64,000 nucleotides of DNA from Prolixibacter bellariivorans ATCC BAA-1284 (GTDB lineage: Bacteria > Bacteroidota > Bacteroidia > Bacteroidales > Prolixibacteraceae): assembly GCF_000621705.1 (NCBI RefSeq), contig NZ_JHXO01000008.1:1-64000 (forward strand). Reading direction: 5' to 3'. The notes beneath the pieces were generated by a model. It saw nothing but the letters and a program-made list of their open reading frames with translations. It had not been told where the DNA came from and did not search any database. A program made the translations under genes and the position numbers. This document shows, one piece after another, positions 45,076 to 54,284 of this stretch (positions are counted from its first letter, which is position 1; every line of letters starts with the position of its first letter).

Positions 45076-45756
45076 TTAATCGAAGCTCAGACTATCCATA
45101 CTGACAAGCTTAGCGCCGCGAGCTTGAAACACGGTCATCATACTATCTTTCATCTGTTCTGATTCCGACAGGATGGCGTCCCTGATGAGTGCCACATCGT
45201 AGTTTCTGTTTTGCGCTGCTGCCACGGTCGTGTTGATGCAGTGTGCCGCATCCAGACCGACGATATATAACTTATTAACCTGATGCTGACGAAGCACTTC
45301 ATCAAGTGATGTTTTGAAAAAGGCATCATTCCGGCTTTTGACCACTTTCATATCGGAAACGAGATTCAGTCGCTTATCAAACCGCGCCCCCGGGCTACCG
45401 GCTGCATACGAGCTATTCAGTAAATTAATCAGCGGATTCCTGATTTCACTTCGAATGTAAATAACAGGCAGGTTATGGAGTTGAAAGCTTTCGGTTAACC
45501 CGTTTATCGTATGAATTAAATCTTCTGATTCGGCAATATAGTATTGGTTTAACGAAGACTTGCCGGTGGTTGCTTCCTGAACATCGATGACAAGCAGTGC
45601 CGGACGTACTATATCGGAAGTTGCAATCGGCTCTCCTTCCGAAACAACCGAAGCTCTCTTTTCGAAAAGCAGCAGGTTACCAATCAGGATAACAATAATT
45701 AAAACGATGGTCCCTAAAATTCGAAAAATGATTCGTCTCATTGATCGCTGTTTCAT
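45076..45756 (-). CDS. Membrane-anchored isochorismatase-like hydrolase
   Basis: 226 residues. One N-terminal helix (ILGTIVLIIVILIGNLLLF) is followed by an isochorismatase fold with Asp in LLVIDVQEAT, Lys in VVKSRNDAFF and Cys in GLDAAHCINTTVAAA. The triad Asp-Lys-Cys is complete. The helix suggests membrane attachment, unusual for this family, which is normally cytosolic. Substrate unknown. It ends 55 bp after the LuxR-type gene, tail to tail. Confidence 0.88.
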   Translation of the reverse strand: MKQRSMRRIIFRILGTIVLIIVILIGNLLLFEKRASVVSEGEPIATSDIVRPALLVIDVQEATTGKSSLNQYYIAESEDLIHTINGLTESFQLHNLPVIYIRSEIRNPLINLLNSSYAAGSPGARFDKRLNLVSDMKVVKSRNDAFFKTSLDEVLRQHQVNKLYIVGLDAAHCINTTVAAAQNRNYDVALIRDAILSESEQMKDSMMTVFQARGAKLVSMDSLSFD

Positions 45757-45903
45757 GTTCTGTACATTTACGTGTCAATCCACCGCATACGCGTGAATAC
45801 CATTGCAAGAATAGCGCTTTACTATGTTTAAATATACCCACTAAAGTTGGGAAATACAGAAATCAATTGATATAAAAGATATAACCGAAGGATAATGCCC
45901 TTT

Positions 45904-45931
45904 GTAGAGACGTAGCATGGCTACGTCTCTA
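45904..45931. repeat. GAGACG palindrome, copy 1
   Basis: GTAGAGACGTAGC and GCTACGTCTCTAT form a perfect palindrome of about 28 bp. Related palindromes lie at 47865, 47951 and 49394. The type is a dispersed REP-like sequence of Bacteroidota and cyanobacteria. Confidence 0.8.
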
Positions 45932-46027
45932 TGATGTTTACAGGAAAACTTTCCGGTTCCATTCTACACGTAACAGTGATGGACATTTCGTATCTTTGAA
46001 TTTTGCAAAACAGCATATCATCGATAC

Positions 46028-46963
46028 ATGGACATAAAGAATATAACGCTGGAAGAGTTTTACCGGGAAGCTGCCAACTTCACCGGCAGGGACATCGACT
46101 CACTCCTGCCACCGGGCATCAACAAGGAAATTGGACATTTCAACGTATTCGACATTGCCGAAACTATCAGGGAGGTAAAACGGAAAAAGGTGATGCCTTA
46201 CAACCGGCGGGCCTATTACAAGATTAGTCTCATCAGGGGAAAGAACCGGGCCGAATATGCCGACAAGGTTATCGATATAAAAACCAATGCTCTGCTGTTT
46301 GCCACTCCCAAAGTACCGTACAACTGGGTGTCGCTGGATGAAAACCAGGCAGGCTCCTTTTGTGTGTTTACCGATGAGTTCCTGGTGAAAAACAAAAGCG
46401 GTGTAGCACTCGACGAACTGCCCATCTTCAAATCGGGCGGTTATCCCGTTTTCGAAATCACCGACGAGAAAGCGGAAGAGATAGCCGCTACCTTCCGGAA
46501 GATGAAAGACGAAATCGCATCGGATTATGAATTCAAATACGATCTGCTTCGCAACTATGTGCTCGAACTTATTCACTATGGTCAGAAGCTGCAGCCTGCC
46601 ACTGCATTGCATTCTCATCAAAATGCATCCGCCCGCATCCTTTCGCTCTTTATCGAATTGCTGGAAAGGCAGTTCCCCATCGAATCAACCAATCAGCGGC
46701 TTACACTGCGAACCGCAAAAGAATACGCCGAAAGACTGGCTATCCACGTCAATCACCTGAATAAGGTATTAAAAGAAAACACCGGGAAAACCACCACGGA
46801 GATTATCACCAGCCGGATGCTGCAGGAAGCCAAAATCCTGCTAAAGCAAACCGATTGGAACATATCGGAAATTGCCTACAGTTTGGGCTTCGAAGAGGTC
46901 GCACACTTTTCCAATTTCTTCAAGAAACAAACGTCGGTAGCTCCCCTAACTTTCCGCACCTAA
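46028..46963 (+). CDS. AraC-family transcriptional regulator
   Basis: 311 residues. An N-terminal sensing half (cupin-like, NALLFATPKVPYNWVSLDEN) precedes a C-terminal AraC domain: AKEYAERLAIHVNHLNKVLK as HTH 1 and WNISEIAYSLGFEEVAHFSN as HTH 2, ending in PLTFRT. The SDR gene begins 112 bp downstream on the same strand. AraC next to SDR is repeated elsewhere in this window (11200-12943), so the regulator may act on its neighbour. The inducer is unknown. Confidence 0.92.
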   Translation: MDIKNITLEEFYREAANFTGRDIDSLLPPGINKEIGHFNVFDIAETIREVKRKKVMPYNRRAYYKISLIRGKNRAEYADKVIDIKTNALLFATPKVPYNWVSLDENQAGSFCVFTDEFLVKNKSGVALDELPIFKSGGYPVFEITDEKAEEIAATFRKMKDEIASDYEFKYDLLRNYVLELIHYGQKLQPATALHSHQNASARILSLFIELLERQFPIESTNQRLTLRTAKEYAERLAIHVNHLNKVLKENTGKTTTEIITSRMLQEAKILLKQTDWNISEIAYSLGFEEVAHFSNFFKKQTSVAPLTFRT

Positions 46964-47074
46964 CTGCACATATTTGATTTTTGCAAATCATGGATTGATA
47001 TTTACAAACCATAAGCCTCGTTCCTGCTTCATCTTTGTATCGTTAAATAACAGTAGTAAACGTTAAACACAAAT

Positions 47075-47842
47075 ATGATGACAAAGACAAATAGAATTGC
47101 CCTCGTAACCGGCGGCAGTCGGGGACTTGGAAGAAACATGGCCATTAATCTCGCCAAAAAAGGGATTGACGTAATTCTCACTTACAACAGCAATGCACAA
47201 AAAGCTGATGAAGTAGTAGCCGAGATTCAGTCGCTTGGTCAAAAAGCCAAAGCATTTCAGCTCGATACCAGTAACGTGAAGCTTTTCGATGATTTCTTCG
47301 GAAAAGTATCATCCTATCTGAAAGAAGAAACAGGCAAACCGAATTTCGATTTCCTCATTAACAACGCGGGAACCGGATTGTATGCATCGTTTGCCGAAAC
47401 AACCGAAGAACAATTCGATGCAGCGCTGAATATTCATTTCAAGGGTGTGTTCTTCCTGACACAAAAAGCACTGCCCTTCATCAACGATGGCGGACGCATC
47501 ATCAATATTTCCTCAGGGCTGGCACGTTTCTCTTTTCCGGGTTCTTCCACGTATGCATCCATGAAAGGCGCCATCGAAGTACTCACCCGCTACCTGGCAA
47601 AAGAACTCGGCTCACGAGGCATTGCTGCCAATGTGGTAGCACCGGGAGCCATCGAAACCGATTTCGGCGGTGGCCATGTCAGAGACAACAAGGAAGTAAA
47701 CCAACATATCGCCAGTCTGACAGCATTAGGTCGCGTCGGGTTACCCGATGACATTGGCGGTGTAGTAGCCTTCTTGTGTTCCGATGAGGCACGCTGGGTT
47801 AACGGGCAACGAATTGAAGTTTCCGGCGGAATGAACCTGTAA
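47075..47842 (+). CDS. Short-chain dehydrogenase/reductase
   Basis: 255 residues of classical SDR type: VTGGSRGLGRNMA for NAD(P), NNAGTG, catalytic Ser in NISSGLARF, YASMKGA with Tyr and Lys, and PGAIETDF; a C-terminal LCSDEARWVNGQRIEVSGG follows. It is similar to 3-oxoacyl-ACP reductase-like enzymes, cytosolic, substrate unknown. The tandem ATG ATG at 47075/47078 leaves two start options. A GAGACG palindrome follows at 47865 and ends in a T run. Confidence 0.93.
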   Translation: MMTKTNRIALVTGGSRGLGRNMAINLAKKGIDVILTYNSNAQKADEVVAEIQSLGQKAKAFQLDTSNVKLFDDFFGKVSSYLKEETGKPNFDFLINNAGTGLYASFAETTEEQFDAALNIHFKGVFFLTQKALPFINDGGRIINISSGLARFSFPGSSTYASMKGAIEVLTRYLAKELGSRGIAANVVAPGAIETDFGGGHVRDNKEVNQHIASLTALGRVGLPDDIGGVVAFLCSDEARWVNGQRIEVSGGMNL

Positions 47843-47864
47843 ACTCACAAACATGAATACAATT

Positions 47865-47890
47865 GTAGAGACGTTGCATGCAACGTCTCT
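47865..47890. repeat. GAGACG palindrome, copy 2, terminator-like
   Basis: GTAGAGACGTTGCATGCAACGTCTCT, a perfect palindrome of 13-base arms, followed by TTTTTGTTT. It lies 23 bp after the SDR stop and probably doubles as its terminator. Confidence 0.85.
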
Positions 47891-47950
47891 TTTTGTTTAA
47901 AAATACCCGAAACAGCAAAAGCCCAGGGCCTCGAACAATAAGACGGTAAA

Positions 47951-47978
47951 GTAGAGACGCGATTAATCGCGTCTCTAC
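47951..47978. repeat. GAGACG palindrome, copy 3
   Basis: GTAGAGACGCGATT and AATCGCGTCTCTAC, a perfect 28-bp palindrome. Confidence 0.85.
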
Positions 47979-48098
47979 CAAATTCAAATCAACACCGGCA
48001 CAACCATCTGAAAAACATAAAATCCCAAACAGACAAAATCATTCATTTAGTTAAATTTGATAGCGACAACCTAACTATTCAATTGGAGACCTATCTAA

Positions 48099-49301
48099 AT
48101 GACAATGCCACGATTTGGAAAAGAACGACTGTCCATCCGACTAATTGGTCAGATACGATTTTGGTTTGGACTATCTGCAGGACTTCTATCCGCTTTATGG
48201 ATTGCATGGTTATTTAGTTGTTCCAGAGAAGTTTTTAGGTTTATGACCTGCTTCTCGGCAGATTTATTAGTCCTAAAGGGAAACGAGCTAAAGTTTTATA
48301 ATTACTTCTTTTCGGCACTTGCAACCGTCTTAGACCTCTCCATAGCCATTTGGATTTGGATGGGAAATCATTCCCACAAGAGAAAAAAAGACAGGATATT
48401 CAAACAACTTGCCCGAACCAATGCCTTGCTTGTTTTTTGGATAATTTTAATGGTCGTTGCACGATTTGGCTCGCTACTTCCTATTATCTTGACAGGTTCT
48501 CCTGGTTATGACAATCAACTCGACTTAGTCGATGAATTTCCTATTTTATTAATCTTGCTACCCCTTATTGTATTTACTCAAAGCTGGTTTGCAGTCAAAT
48601 TGGTTTATCGCGCAAACAGATGGATAATCATTTCCCTGGTTATATCGATCGTTTTCACCGTCGCTCTTAAAAACACAACTTCTATCAATCAGGAATTTCT
48701 AAACACCGCTTATTTTCAGAAATTCGAAAAAGACTTCCGTTACATTGACGAAGAAATTTCCATAGCAGAAAAAGAATATCATCTTACTTTCTCGGCAGAG
48801 ACAATCGAAACACTAAGAAAGTGGCATTCAGAAGGTGCTATCGAACAAATGGAAAGCATAAAAGCCGCCTTTTCAGAAAATCACCCGGTTTCAATGGATA
48901 CCATCATTCTCCAAAAGATCGTTATCCACAACTATAAACCAAGTTATTGGGCGAGATATGGTCGAAATTCGCTGAGAGATTGGCATTATGCCTTACCCAA
49001 CGATATCCTGAAACAGATAGGATACTCCCATCCCGATTCAGACAAAACAAAGGAGCTTTTCCTGGTATTGCAAGAAGAAATTGATTTGGTGAATACACCC
49101 CTCATTCAAAATAATGAATATAGAAATTACACATGGACCGAGAGGCGAAGGAGCTTGGGTCGCAGATATGATATTCCTGTTGCGTTAATGCAACAACTTA
49201 GTGATGTAAGAGACAGCTTAATCAATGATCATCAATACGAAGAGTTGAGCAAAATATTACCGGAAATAAAAAATAGCAGACTTCAAGGCACTGCGCAATA
49301 A
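48099..49301 (+). CDS. Membrane protein, unknown
   Basis: 400 residues. About four to five transmembrane helices lie in the first 210 residues (FGLSAGLLSALWIAWLF, LATVLDLSIAIWIWMG, ALLVFWIILMVVARFG, WIIISLVISIVFTVAL). The C-terminal 190 residues are soluble and helical, with charged segments such as FRYIDEEISIAEKEYHLTF. No known family or motif. Start ATG 48099 follows a GAGACG palindrome by about 120 bp. Function unknown. Confidence 0.65.
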   Translation: MTMPRFGKERLSIRLIGQIRFWFGLSAGLLSALWIAWLFSCSREVFRFMTCFSADLLVLKGNELKFYNYFFSALATVLDLSIAIWIWMGNHSHKRKKDRIFKQLARTNALLVFWIILMVVARFGSLLPIILTGSPGYDNQLDLVDEFPILLILLPLIVFTQSWFAVKLVYRANRWIIISLVISIVFTVALKNTTSINQEFLNTAYFQKFEKDFRYIDEEISIAEKEYHLTFSAETIETLRKWHSEGAIEQMESIKAAFSENHPVSMDTIILQKIVIHNYKPSYWARYGRNSLRDWHYALPNDILKQIGYSHPDSDKTKELFLVLQEEIDLVNTPLIQNNEYRNYTWTERRRSLGRRYDIPVALMQQLSDVRDSLINDHQYEELSKILPEIKNSRLQGTAQ

Positions 49302-49393
49302 CGAAAAGGCTGTGTTACCTCATCTGCTAAATCCATAAATCTGCGTAATCCCGGTTCAGACAAGATATACCGGCATCCAATAATGCGAGCAAC

Positions 49394-49417
49394 GAGACGC
49401 AAACATTGCGTCTCTAC
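49394..49417. repeat. GAGACG palindrome, copy 4
   Basis: GAGACGCAA and TTGCGTCTC arms around a 3-base centre; degenerate at the left edge. It abuts the 21-bp array. Confidence 0.75.
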
Positions 49418-49422
49418 AGCGG

Positions 49423-49945
49423 ACAAATATCGCTCGTCATCGTTCATACAAGCGTAGTCATCGGTCATACAACGACTGTCATTGGCCATACAAGAGCTGT
49501 CACCGGTCTTAAACCAACTGTCATCGCTCATACAAGCGCCGTCTCCAGCAATAAATCGACCGTCTCCGCTTATACAAGCGTTGTCAATTGCCATATAAGC
49601 GTCGTCAAACGTAATACAACGACCGTCAAACGCCATACAAGCGTCGTCAATTGCAATACAACGACTGTCAAACGCCATACAAGCGTTGTCAAACGCAATA
49701 CAACGACTGTCAAACGCCATACAAGCGTCGTCAATTGCAATACAACGACCGTCAAACGCCATACAAGCGTCGTCAATTGCAATACAACGACTGTCAATCG
49801 ACATACAAGCATTGTCAATTGCAATACAGCGACTGTCAAACGCCATACAAGCATTGTCAATTGCAATACAGCAACTGTCAAACGCCATACAAGCGTCGTC
49901 AAACGTAATACAACGACCGTCAATCATCATAAAACGTCTGTCATC
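49423..49945. repeat. Degenerate tandem repeat, 21-bp period, about 25 units
   Basis: Two 21-mer types alternate: CATACAAGCGTCGTCAATTGC and AATACAACGACTGTCAAACGC, giving a 42-bp super-repeat, with decay toward both ends. Each unit keeps exactly 21 bp while its sequence drifts. Every frame on both strands stays open because no stop falls in the unit. The translations are heptad low-complexity repeats with no domain, so I treat the array as non-coding. The surrounding 1060 bp (49302-50362) hold no other gene. Confidence 0.88.
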
Positions 49946-50362
49946 AGGTAAAAATGGGCCGACATCGGAACGATAATCGACTGCGAACCATATTCCCGAA
50001 GAGGCAAACAGCATTACACAACCAGATTCGGTAAAAAAGAGAGCGTCATCGACTTCCCGGAAGGGGTTGCATTCTTTAAAATTGCTTAAAAATGACATAT
50101 TATGAGAAAATTCATGCCCCTCTCCTCCTTTTCTTTGTAAATTTCTCGTCTAAAACCTGTCATTTGTGGTGAAGTCCTTTCCCACTAGGTCAAAACCAGA
50201 CTAAAAATCCTGCCTAGAACCAATGAATAAAAGCTCCTTTTCAGGAGATTATGTGCCAGTGGCAAACATTAATGGTGCCGGATTGTTTGCATTGTTGCCG
50301 ATAACCCGAAACCTTGATGACAAGATATTTATTCATCATTGATTTTAAATTCGAAAAGAAGT

Positions 50363-52444
50363 ATGAAAAGATTACTTTATCTCTTTGTGATGGTCTTCCT
50401 CTTTACTGCGGAGGCAGCGTTTCCGCAGAAAAGTGCATTTACCATCGCCGATTTGTACAAAGTACGTCACGTGGGTACTCCCGTCGTTTCGCCTGATGGC
50501 ATGCGCGTGGCCTTTACGGTAACCGACTACGATATGCCAAAAGGCAAATCGATGACCGACATCTACGTAATGAACGCCGACGGCAGTAACATTACCCCGG
50601 TAACCACCGATCACAAGGGAAATTACGATCCCATCTGGGCCAGCGACAGCAAAGACCTCTATTATGTGTCGGCTGCATCAGGAGCTCCGCAGATGGTTCA
50701 TTATTCATTTGCGACCGGAAAATCGAAACAGGTAACCGATTTCTCGATGGGTGTAGATGCTCCGGTATTATCGCCCAACAACAAGCTGATTGCCTTTTCG
50801 GCAAAAGTATACCCCGACTGCGGTGCCAACAGCAAATGCAATGCCCGCAACGATTCGTTGTCACACAACGGTCCCATTCAGGCTTATGTAGCTGATCACC
50901 TGCTGTTCCGTCACTGGACACAATACGCCAAGGGTAAATATTCGCACATCATTGTATTTAATACCGAAACCGGAAAATACACCGATGTCACCCCGGGTAA
51001 ATTTGTATCGCCCGCTTTTATGCTGGGCGGCGGCGTAGGTTATAACTTCTCGCCCGATAGTAAAGAAATTTGCTACGCGTCGAAACACGTCGAGCACCCC
51101 GAAGCATCGACCAACAGCGATCTGTTTGTTGTTCCGGTAACGGGTGGAACAGCCAAAAACATTACCAAAGAGAACAAAGCTTGGGACGGATGGCCCATTT
51201 ATTCGCCCGATGGCAAGTACATTGCTTACCGTACCCAGAAGATTCCGGGATACGAATCGGCAAAGTTCAACATCGCCCTTTATAACCGGGCAACCGGCGA
51301 GACGAAGATCATCACCAAGGACTTTGACAACTGGGTTGATGACTTTAAATGGGCTCCCAACTCCAAGTCCATTTTCTTCTCGGCAGAGCAAGAAGGAGGA
51401 GAACCGATTTACATGGTCGACCTGGCCTCGGACGTTATCACCCCCGTTTCGGGACAGCGCTCCATTTACGGTTTCGATGTAGCCAGCAACGGATACCTTT
51501 ACTACCTGGCCACCACCATCGACAAACCGGCTGAGCTCTTCCGCATGAAAACCAAAGGCGGAACCGAAGAACAGCTGACTAATTTCAACAAGGAGTTGTT
51601 GTCGAAAGTCGATTTCCGCCCGGCAGAAAAAATGTGGGTAACCGGAGCCGACAACAAACAGGTACAGGTATTCATTGTGAAGCCACACAACTTCGACCCG
51701 TCGAAAAAATATCCGCTCATCCTGAACGTTCACGGTGGACCGCAGGGACAGTGGATGAATTCGTTCCGCGGCGACTGGCAGGTATATCCCGGAGCCGGTT
51801 ACGTAGTGGCATTTGCCAACCCGCACGGTTCAACCGGACGCGGACAGGCTTACACCCGCGAAATTTCGGGTGACTGGGGCGGCAAACCGTTCGAAGACCT
51901 GATGAAGGTAACCGATGCGCTGGCCAAACTGTCGTATGTCGATTCAACCCGCATGGGTGCCATGGGATGGTCGTACGGAGGTTACATGATGAACTGGTTC
52001 CAGGCCAAAACCAAGCGCTTCAAGTGTCTCGCTTCGATGATGGGACTCTACGACCTGCGTTCGATGTGGGGAGCAACCGAAGAACTTTGGTTCCCGAACT
52101 TCGACCTGAAAGGACAGCCTTGGAATTCGGACCTGTACAAGAAATTCTCGCCTTCGGAATACGTGAAGAACTTCGCTACGCCGACGCTGATTATCTCCGG
52201 CGAGCGTGACTATCGCGTACCTTACACGCAGAGTCTCCAATATTTCAGTACACTGCAGACACTGGGCATTCCGTCGCGCCTGATTATCTTCAAGAACGAT
52301 GGTCACTGGCCCAACCGCGTGAAATCGATGCCGTTGTACTACGACGCACACCTCGATTGGTTCCACAAGTACCTGGGAGGCGCACCTGCACCATACGACG
52401 TGCACAAAATGTCGCTCAATCAGAGCTTCGTAAACGACAAGTGA
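50363..52444 (+). CDS. S9-family prolyl-oligopeptidase-like peptidase
   Basis: 693 residues from ATG 50363. A signal peptide (LLYLFVMVFLFTAEAAF) precedes a seven-bladed beta-propeller with WD40-like SPDG repeats (VSPDGMRVAFTVTDYD, YSPDGKYIAYRT). The C-terminal catalytic domain has GWSYGGYM for the Ser, an Asp in ISGERDYRVPYTQ and a His in KNDGHWP. S9 members include dipeptidyl peptidases IV and acylaminoacyl peptidases, acting on peptides after secretion. The start is the Met of the signal peptide; an upstream one at 50339 is less likely. A strong terminator follows at 52511. Confidence 0.95.
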   Translation: MKRLLYLFVMVFLFTAEAAFPQKSAFTIADLYKVRHVGTPVVSPDGMRVAFTVTDYDMPKGKSMTDIYVMNADGSNITPVTTDHKGNYDPIWASDSKDLYYVSAASGAPQMVHYSFATGKSKQVTDFSMGVDAPVLSPNNKLIAFSAKVYPDCGANSKCNARNDSLSHNGPIQAYVADHLLFRHWTQYAKGKYSHIIVFNTETGKYTDVTPGKFVSPAFMLGGGVGYNFSPDSKEICYASKHVEHPEASTNSDLFVVPVTGGTAKNITKENKAWDGWPIYSPDGKYIAYRTQKIPGYESAKFNIALYNRATGETKIITKDFDNWVDDFKWAPNSKSIFFSAEQEGGEPIYMVDLASDVITPVSGQRSIYGFDVASNGYLYYLATTIDKPAELFRMKTKGGTEEQLTNFNKELLSKVDFRPAEKMWVTGADNKQVQVFIVKPHNFDPSKKYPLILNVHGGPQGQWMNSFRGDWQVYPGAGYVVAFANPHGSTGRGQAYTREISGDWGGKPFEDLMKVTDALAKLSYVDSTRMGAMGWSYGGYMMNWFQAKTKRFKCLASMMGLYDLRSMWGATEELWFPNFDLKGQPWNSDLYKKFSPSEYVKNFATPTLIISGERDYRVPYTQSLQYFSTLQTLGIPSRLIIFKNDGHWPNRVKSMPLYYDAHLDWFHKYLGGAPAPYDVHKMSLNQSFVNDK

Positions 52445-52510
52445 TGAAGAAACTGATTTCCGGCTTCGGCCGGAAGTCATTCTTCAAACCATAAGATAGC
52501 ACCATAGACG

Positions 52511-52563
52511 AAAAGCTGCTCCGGCATATTCCTTCTTTTCAGGAATGTCCGGGCAGCTTTTTA
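52511..52563 (+). terminator. Rho-independent terminator of the S9 peptidase
   Basis: AAAAGCTGCTCCGG with CATATTCCT pairs with AGGAATG and CCGGGCAGCTTTTT; a long stem with an internal mismatch followed by a T run. Confidence 0.85.
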
Positions 52564-52745
52564 CTTTGGTGTACAAAATCTATGAAAAAAATAAAATGTC
52601 GTAATTCAATCAGTTAGTATAGCTGTAGATCATGTTTCTTTGACTGCTTTTCGAAGCAATGGTTTAATGTGAAATGAAATAATGTACAATGAACAGTTAC
52701 AGCACTGCCAAACGGCTTTGAGACGACAGCAGTCTTGCTATATTT

Positions 52746-54080
52746 TTAATGCAACGCGTACAGATACCCGTCGGAACTGCCGACATACAATACACCATCC
52801 GATACAGCAGGCGTACTCAACACCGAACCAACGGAATAGAGACCTTTCATGGCTACCTCATGGGTTTGCGCGTTGTAGCCAGTCTTAAAAACCCGCGCGT
52901 AAAAATCGTTGTTGATTTCACTATCAGCCGTCAACACGCTATCGCGATTCGCAACAGAAGCATCCATACGGTATTCCCAAACTTTTTCTCCAGTTTTCGC
53001 CTTTACCGCATGTACCGTACCGTTAAAACCGCCGAAGTAAATGAGTTTTCCGGTTGTCACCGGAGATGAAAAAATGTATCCGGCCGGGATATCTTTGCTG
53101 TAGATAGAATCACCATTCATCGCATTCAACGCAATGAAACGATGTGTATCGGATGTGCCGTAATAAACGGTACTATCACGCACCAGCGGCGTGTTGATGA
53201 CCCATGAATACCGGTTGAACCGTTTCCAGAGAAGTTTTCCGGTCATACCATCGAGCGCGTACACATGTGCATCGCGGCAACCGAAGTAAATCCGGTCGTT
53301 CCAAACCACCGGCGACGATTGAATGCCTGTCTGGTTGTAATTCACCGTGTCTTTTCCGGTTTCAAACTTCCAAATCTCGCGGCCTGTCTCCAGGCTGACC
53401 GCATGCAGAGACCGGTCCCAACCTCCAAAGATGACCATATCGTTGTAAATGGTAGGCGCGTTGTGAATCGCCTCACCTGTCGCGATATGCCATTTTTCCA
53501 TTCCCGAGTTAGCGTCCACCGCATAAAAGTTACCATTGCCACTTCCGAAGTACAGCACACTTTTGTGCCAAACAGGCGACGAGAGATACATGTCCCATGG
53601 GTCAGCGATTATTTCATCCTTCGGTTGCAATCCCTGAACACCCGGCGCAGAAAAATGCTTTTCCGGTCCTTCGTTGAAACGCCACTGTAATTTTCCGGAT
53701 GACCGCTCCAATGCATAGAGATAACCATCGGAGCTGATGAAGAAGACCGACTCTTCCGTCACTGCCGGCGAAGATGCGATATAACCACCCGTTGTATAAT
53801 GCCAAACTTCTCTTCCCGATGTTTTCCCGACCGCATAAAATGTACTATCGTTACTACCGAAGTAAACAAAGTCGCCAAACACAGCAGGCGAACTAAACAC
53901 GTAGCCGTTGGTTTGGAATTTCCATTTCACGCCGTGCAGCGTATCGATATCCGGTGAAGCAAAATAACCGGAGTGCTGTGCGTCGGCGCGAAACATGACG
54001 GCAGGACGGGGCTCTGTTTGACAGGAAAATAAGGTAAGTAGCAAAATACTGACAGCTAATAATGAATTGATTAGACGCAT
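52746..54080 (-). CDS. PQQ-type beta-propeller lipoprotein (BamB-like)
   Basis: 444 residues from the Met at 54080 (MRLINSLLAVSILLLTLFSC), a lipoprotein signal. The frame extends upstream to 54143 without a signal. At least six propeller blades with the PQQ signature are seen: TNGYVFSSPAVFGDFVYFGS, YFGSGNGNFYAVDANSGMEK, IYFGCRDAHVYALDGMTGKL. They may form a scaffold in the periplasm, like BamB in outer-membrane protein assembly, or belong to a lipoprotein quinoprotein family. No quinone-enzyme residues identified. Monocistronic between the S9 gene and 54285. Confidence 0.88.
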   Translation of the reverse strand: MRLINSLLAVSILLLTLFSCQTEPRPAVMFRADAQHSGYFASPDIDTLHGVKWKFQTNGYVFSSPAVFGDFVYFGSNDSTFYAVGKTSGREVWHYTTGGYIASSPAVTEESVFFISSDGYLYALERSSGKLQWRFNEGPEKHFSAPGVQGLQPKDEIIADPWDMYLSSPVWHKSVLYFGSGNGNFYAVDANSGMEKWHIATGEAIHNAPTIYNDMVIFGGWDRSLHAVSLETGREIWKFETGKDTVNYNQTGIQSSPVVWNDRIYFGCRDAHVYALDGMTGKLLWKRFNRYSWVINTPLVRDSTVYYGTSDTHRFIALNAMNGDSIYSKDIPAGYIFSSPVTTGKLIYFGGFNGTVHAVKAKTGEKVWEYRMDASVANRDSVLTADSEINNDFYARVFKTGYNAQTHEVAMKGLYSVGSVLSTPAVSDGVLYVGSSDGYLYALH

Positions 54081-54284
54081 AGGTTTGAATTTGGATGAGT
54101 TTAAAAATAGAAGACAATTAACTACACGAACACCCTGAATCATTCATCCTACTTTTCATAACTTTTAGCATCATTGGAAGCACAGTTCAGATTTAGCATT
54201 GACTATCCCGAATAAAAGCGTTAAATTAAGATAGTTAACCCAAATGCTAACCCGGTTCGTCACCGACTCTCAAAACCGCGAACC

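Noticed and set aside
49283-50098. 271-aa minus-strand frame and three shorter ones over the 21-bp array
   Set aside because: All frames are open over the array, so length is not evidence for coding; the heptad composition (DxxCMAxDxR) has no known protein family.
50861-51826. 321-aa minus-strand frame inside the S9 peptidase
   Set aside because: Opposite a gene with complete catalytic motifs and propeller repeats; an antisense shadow.
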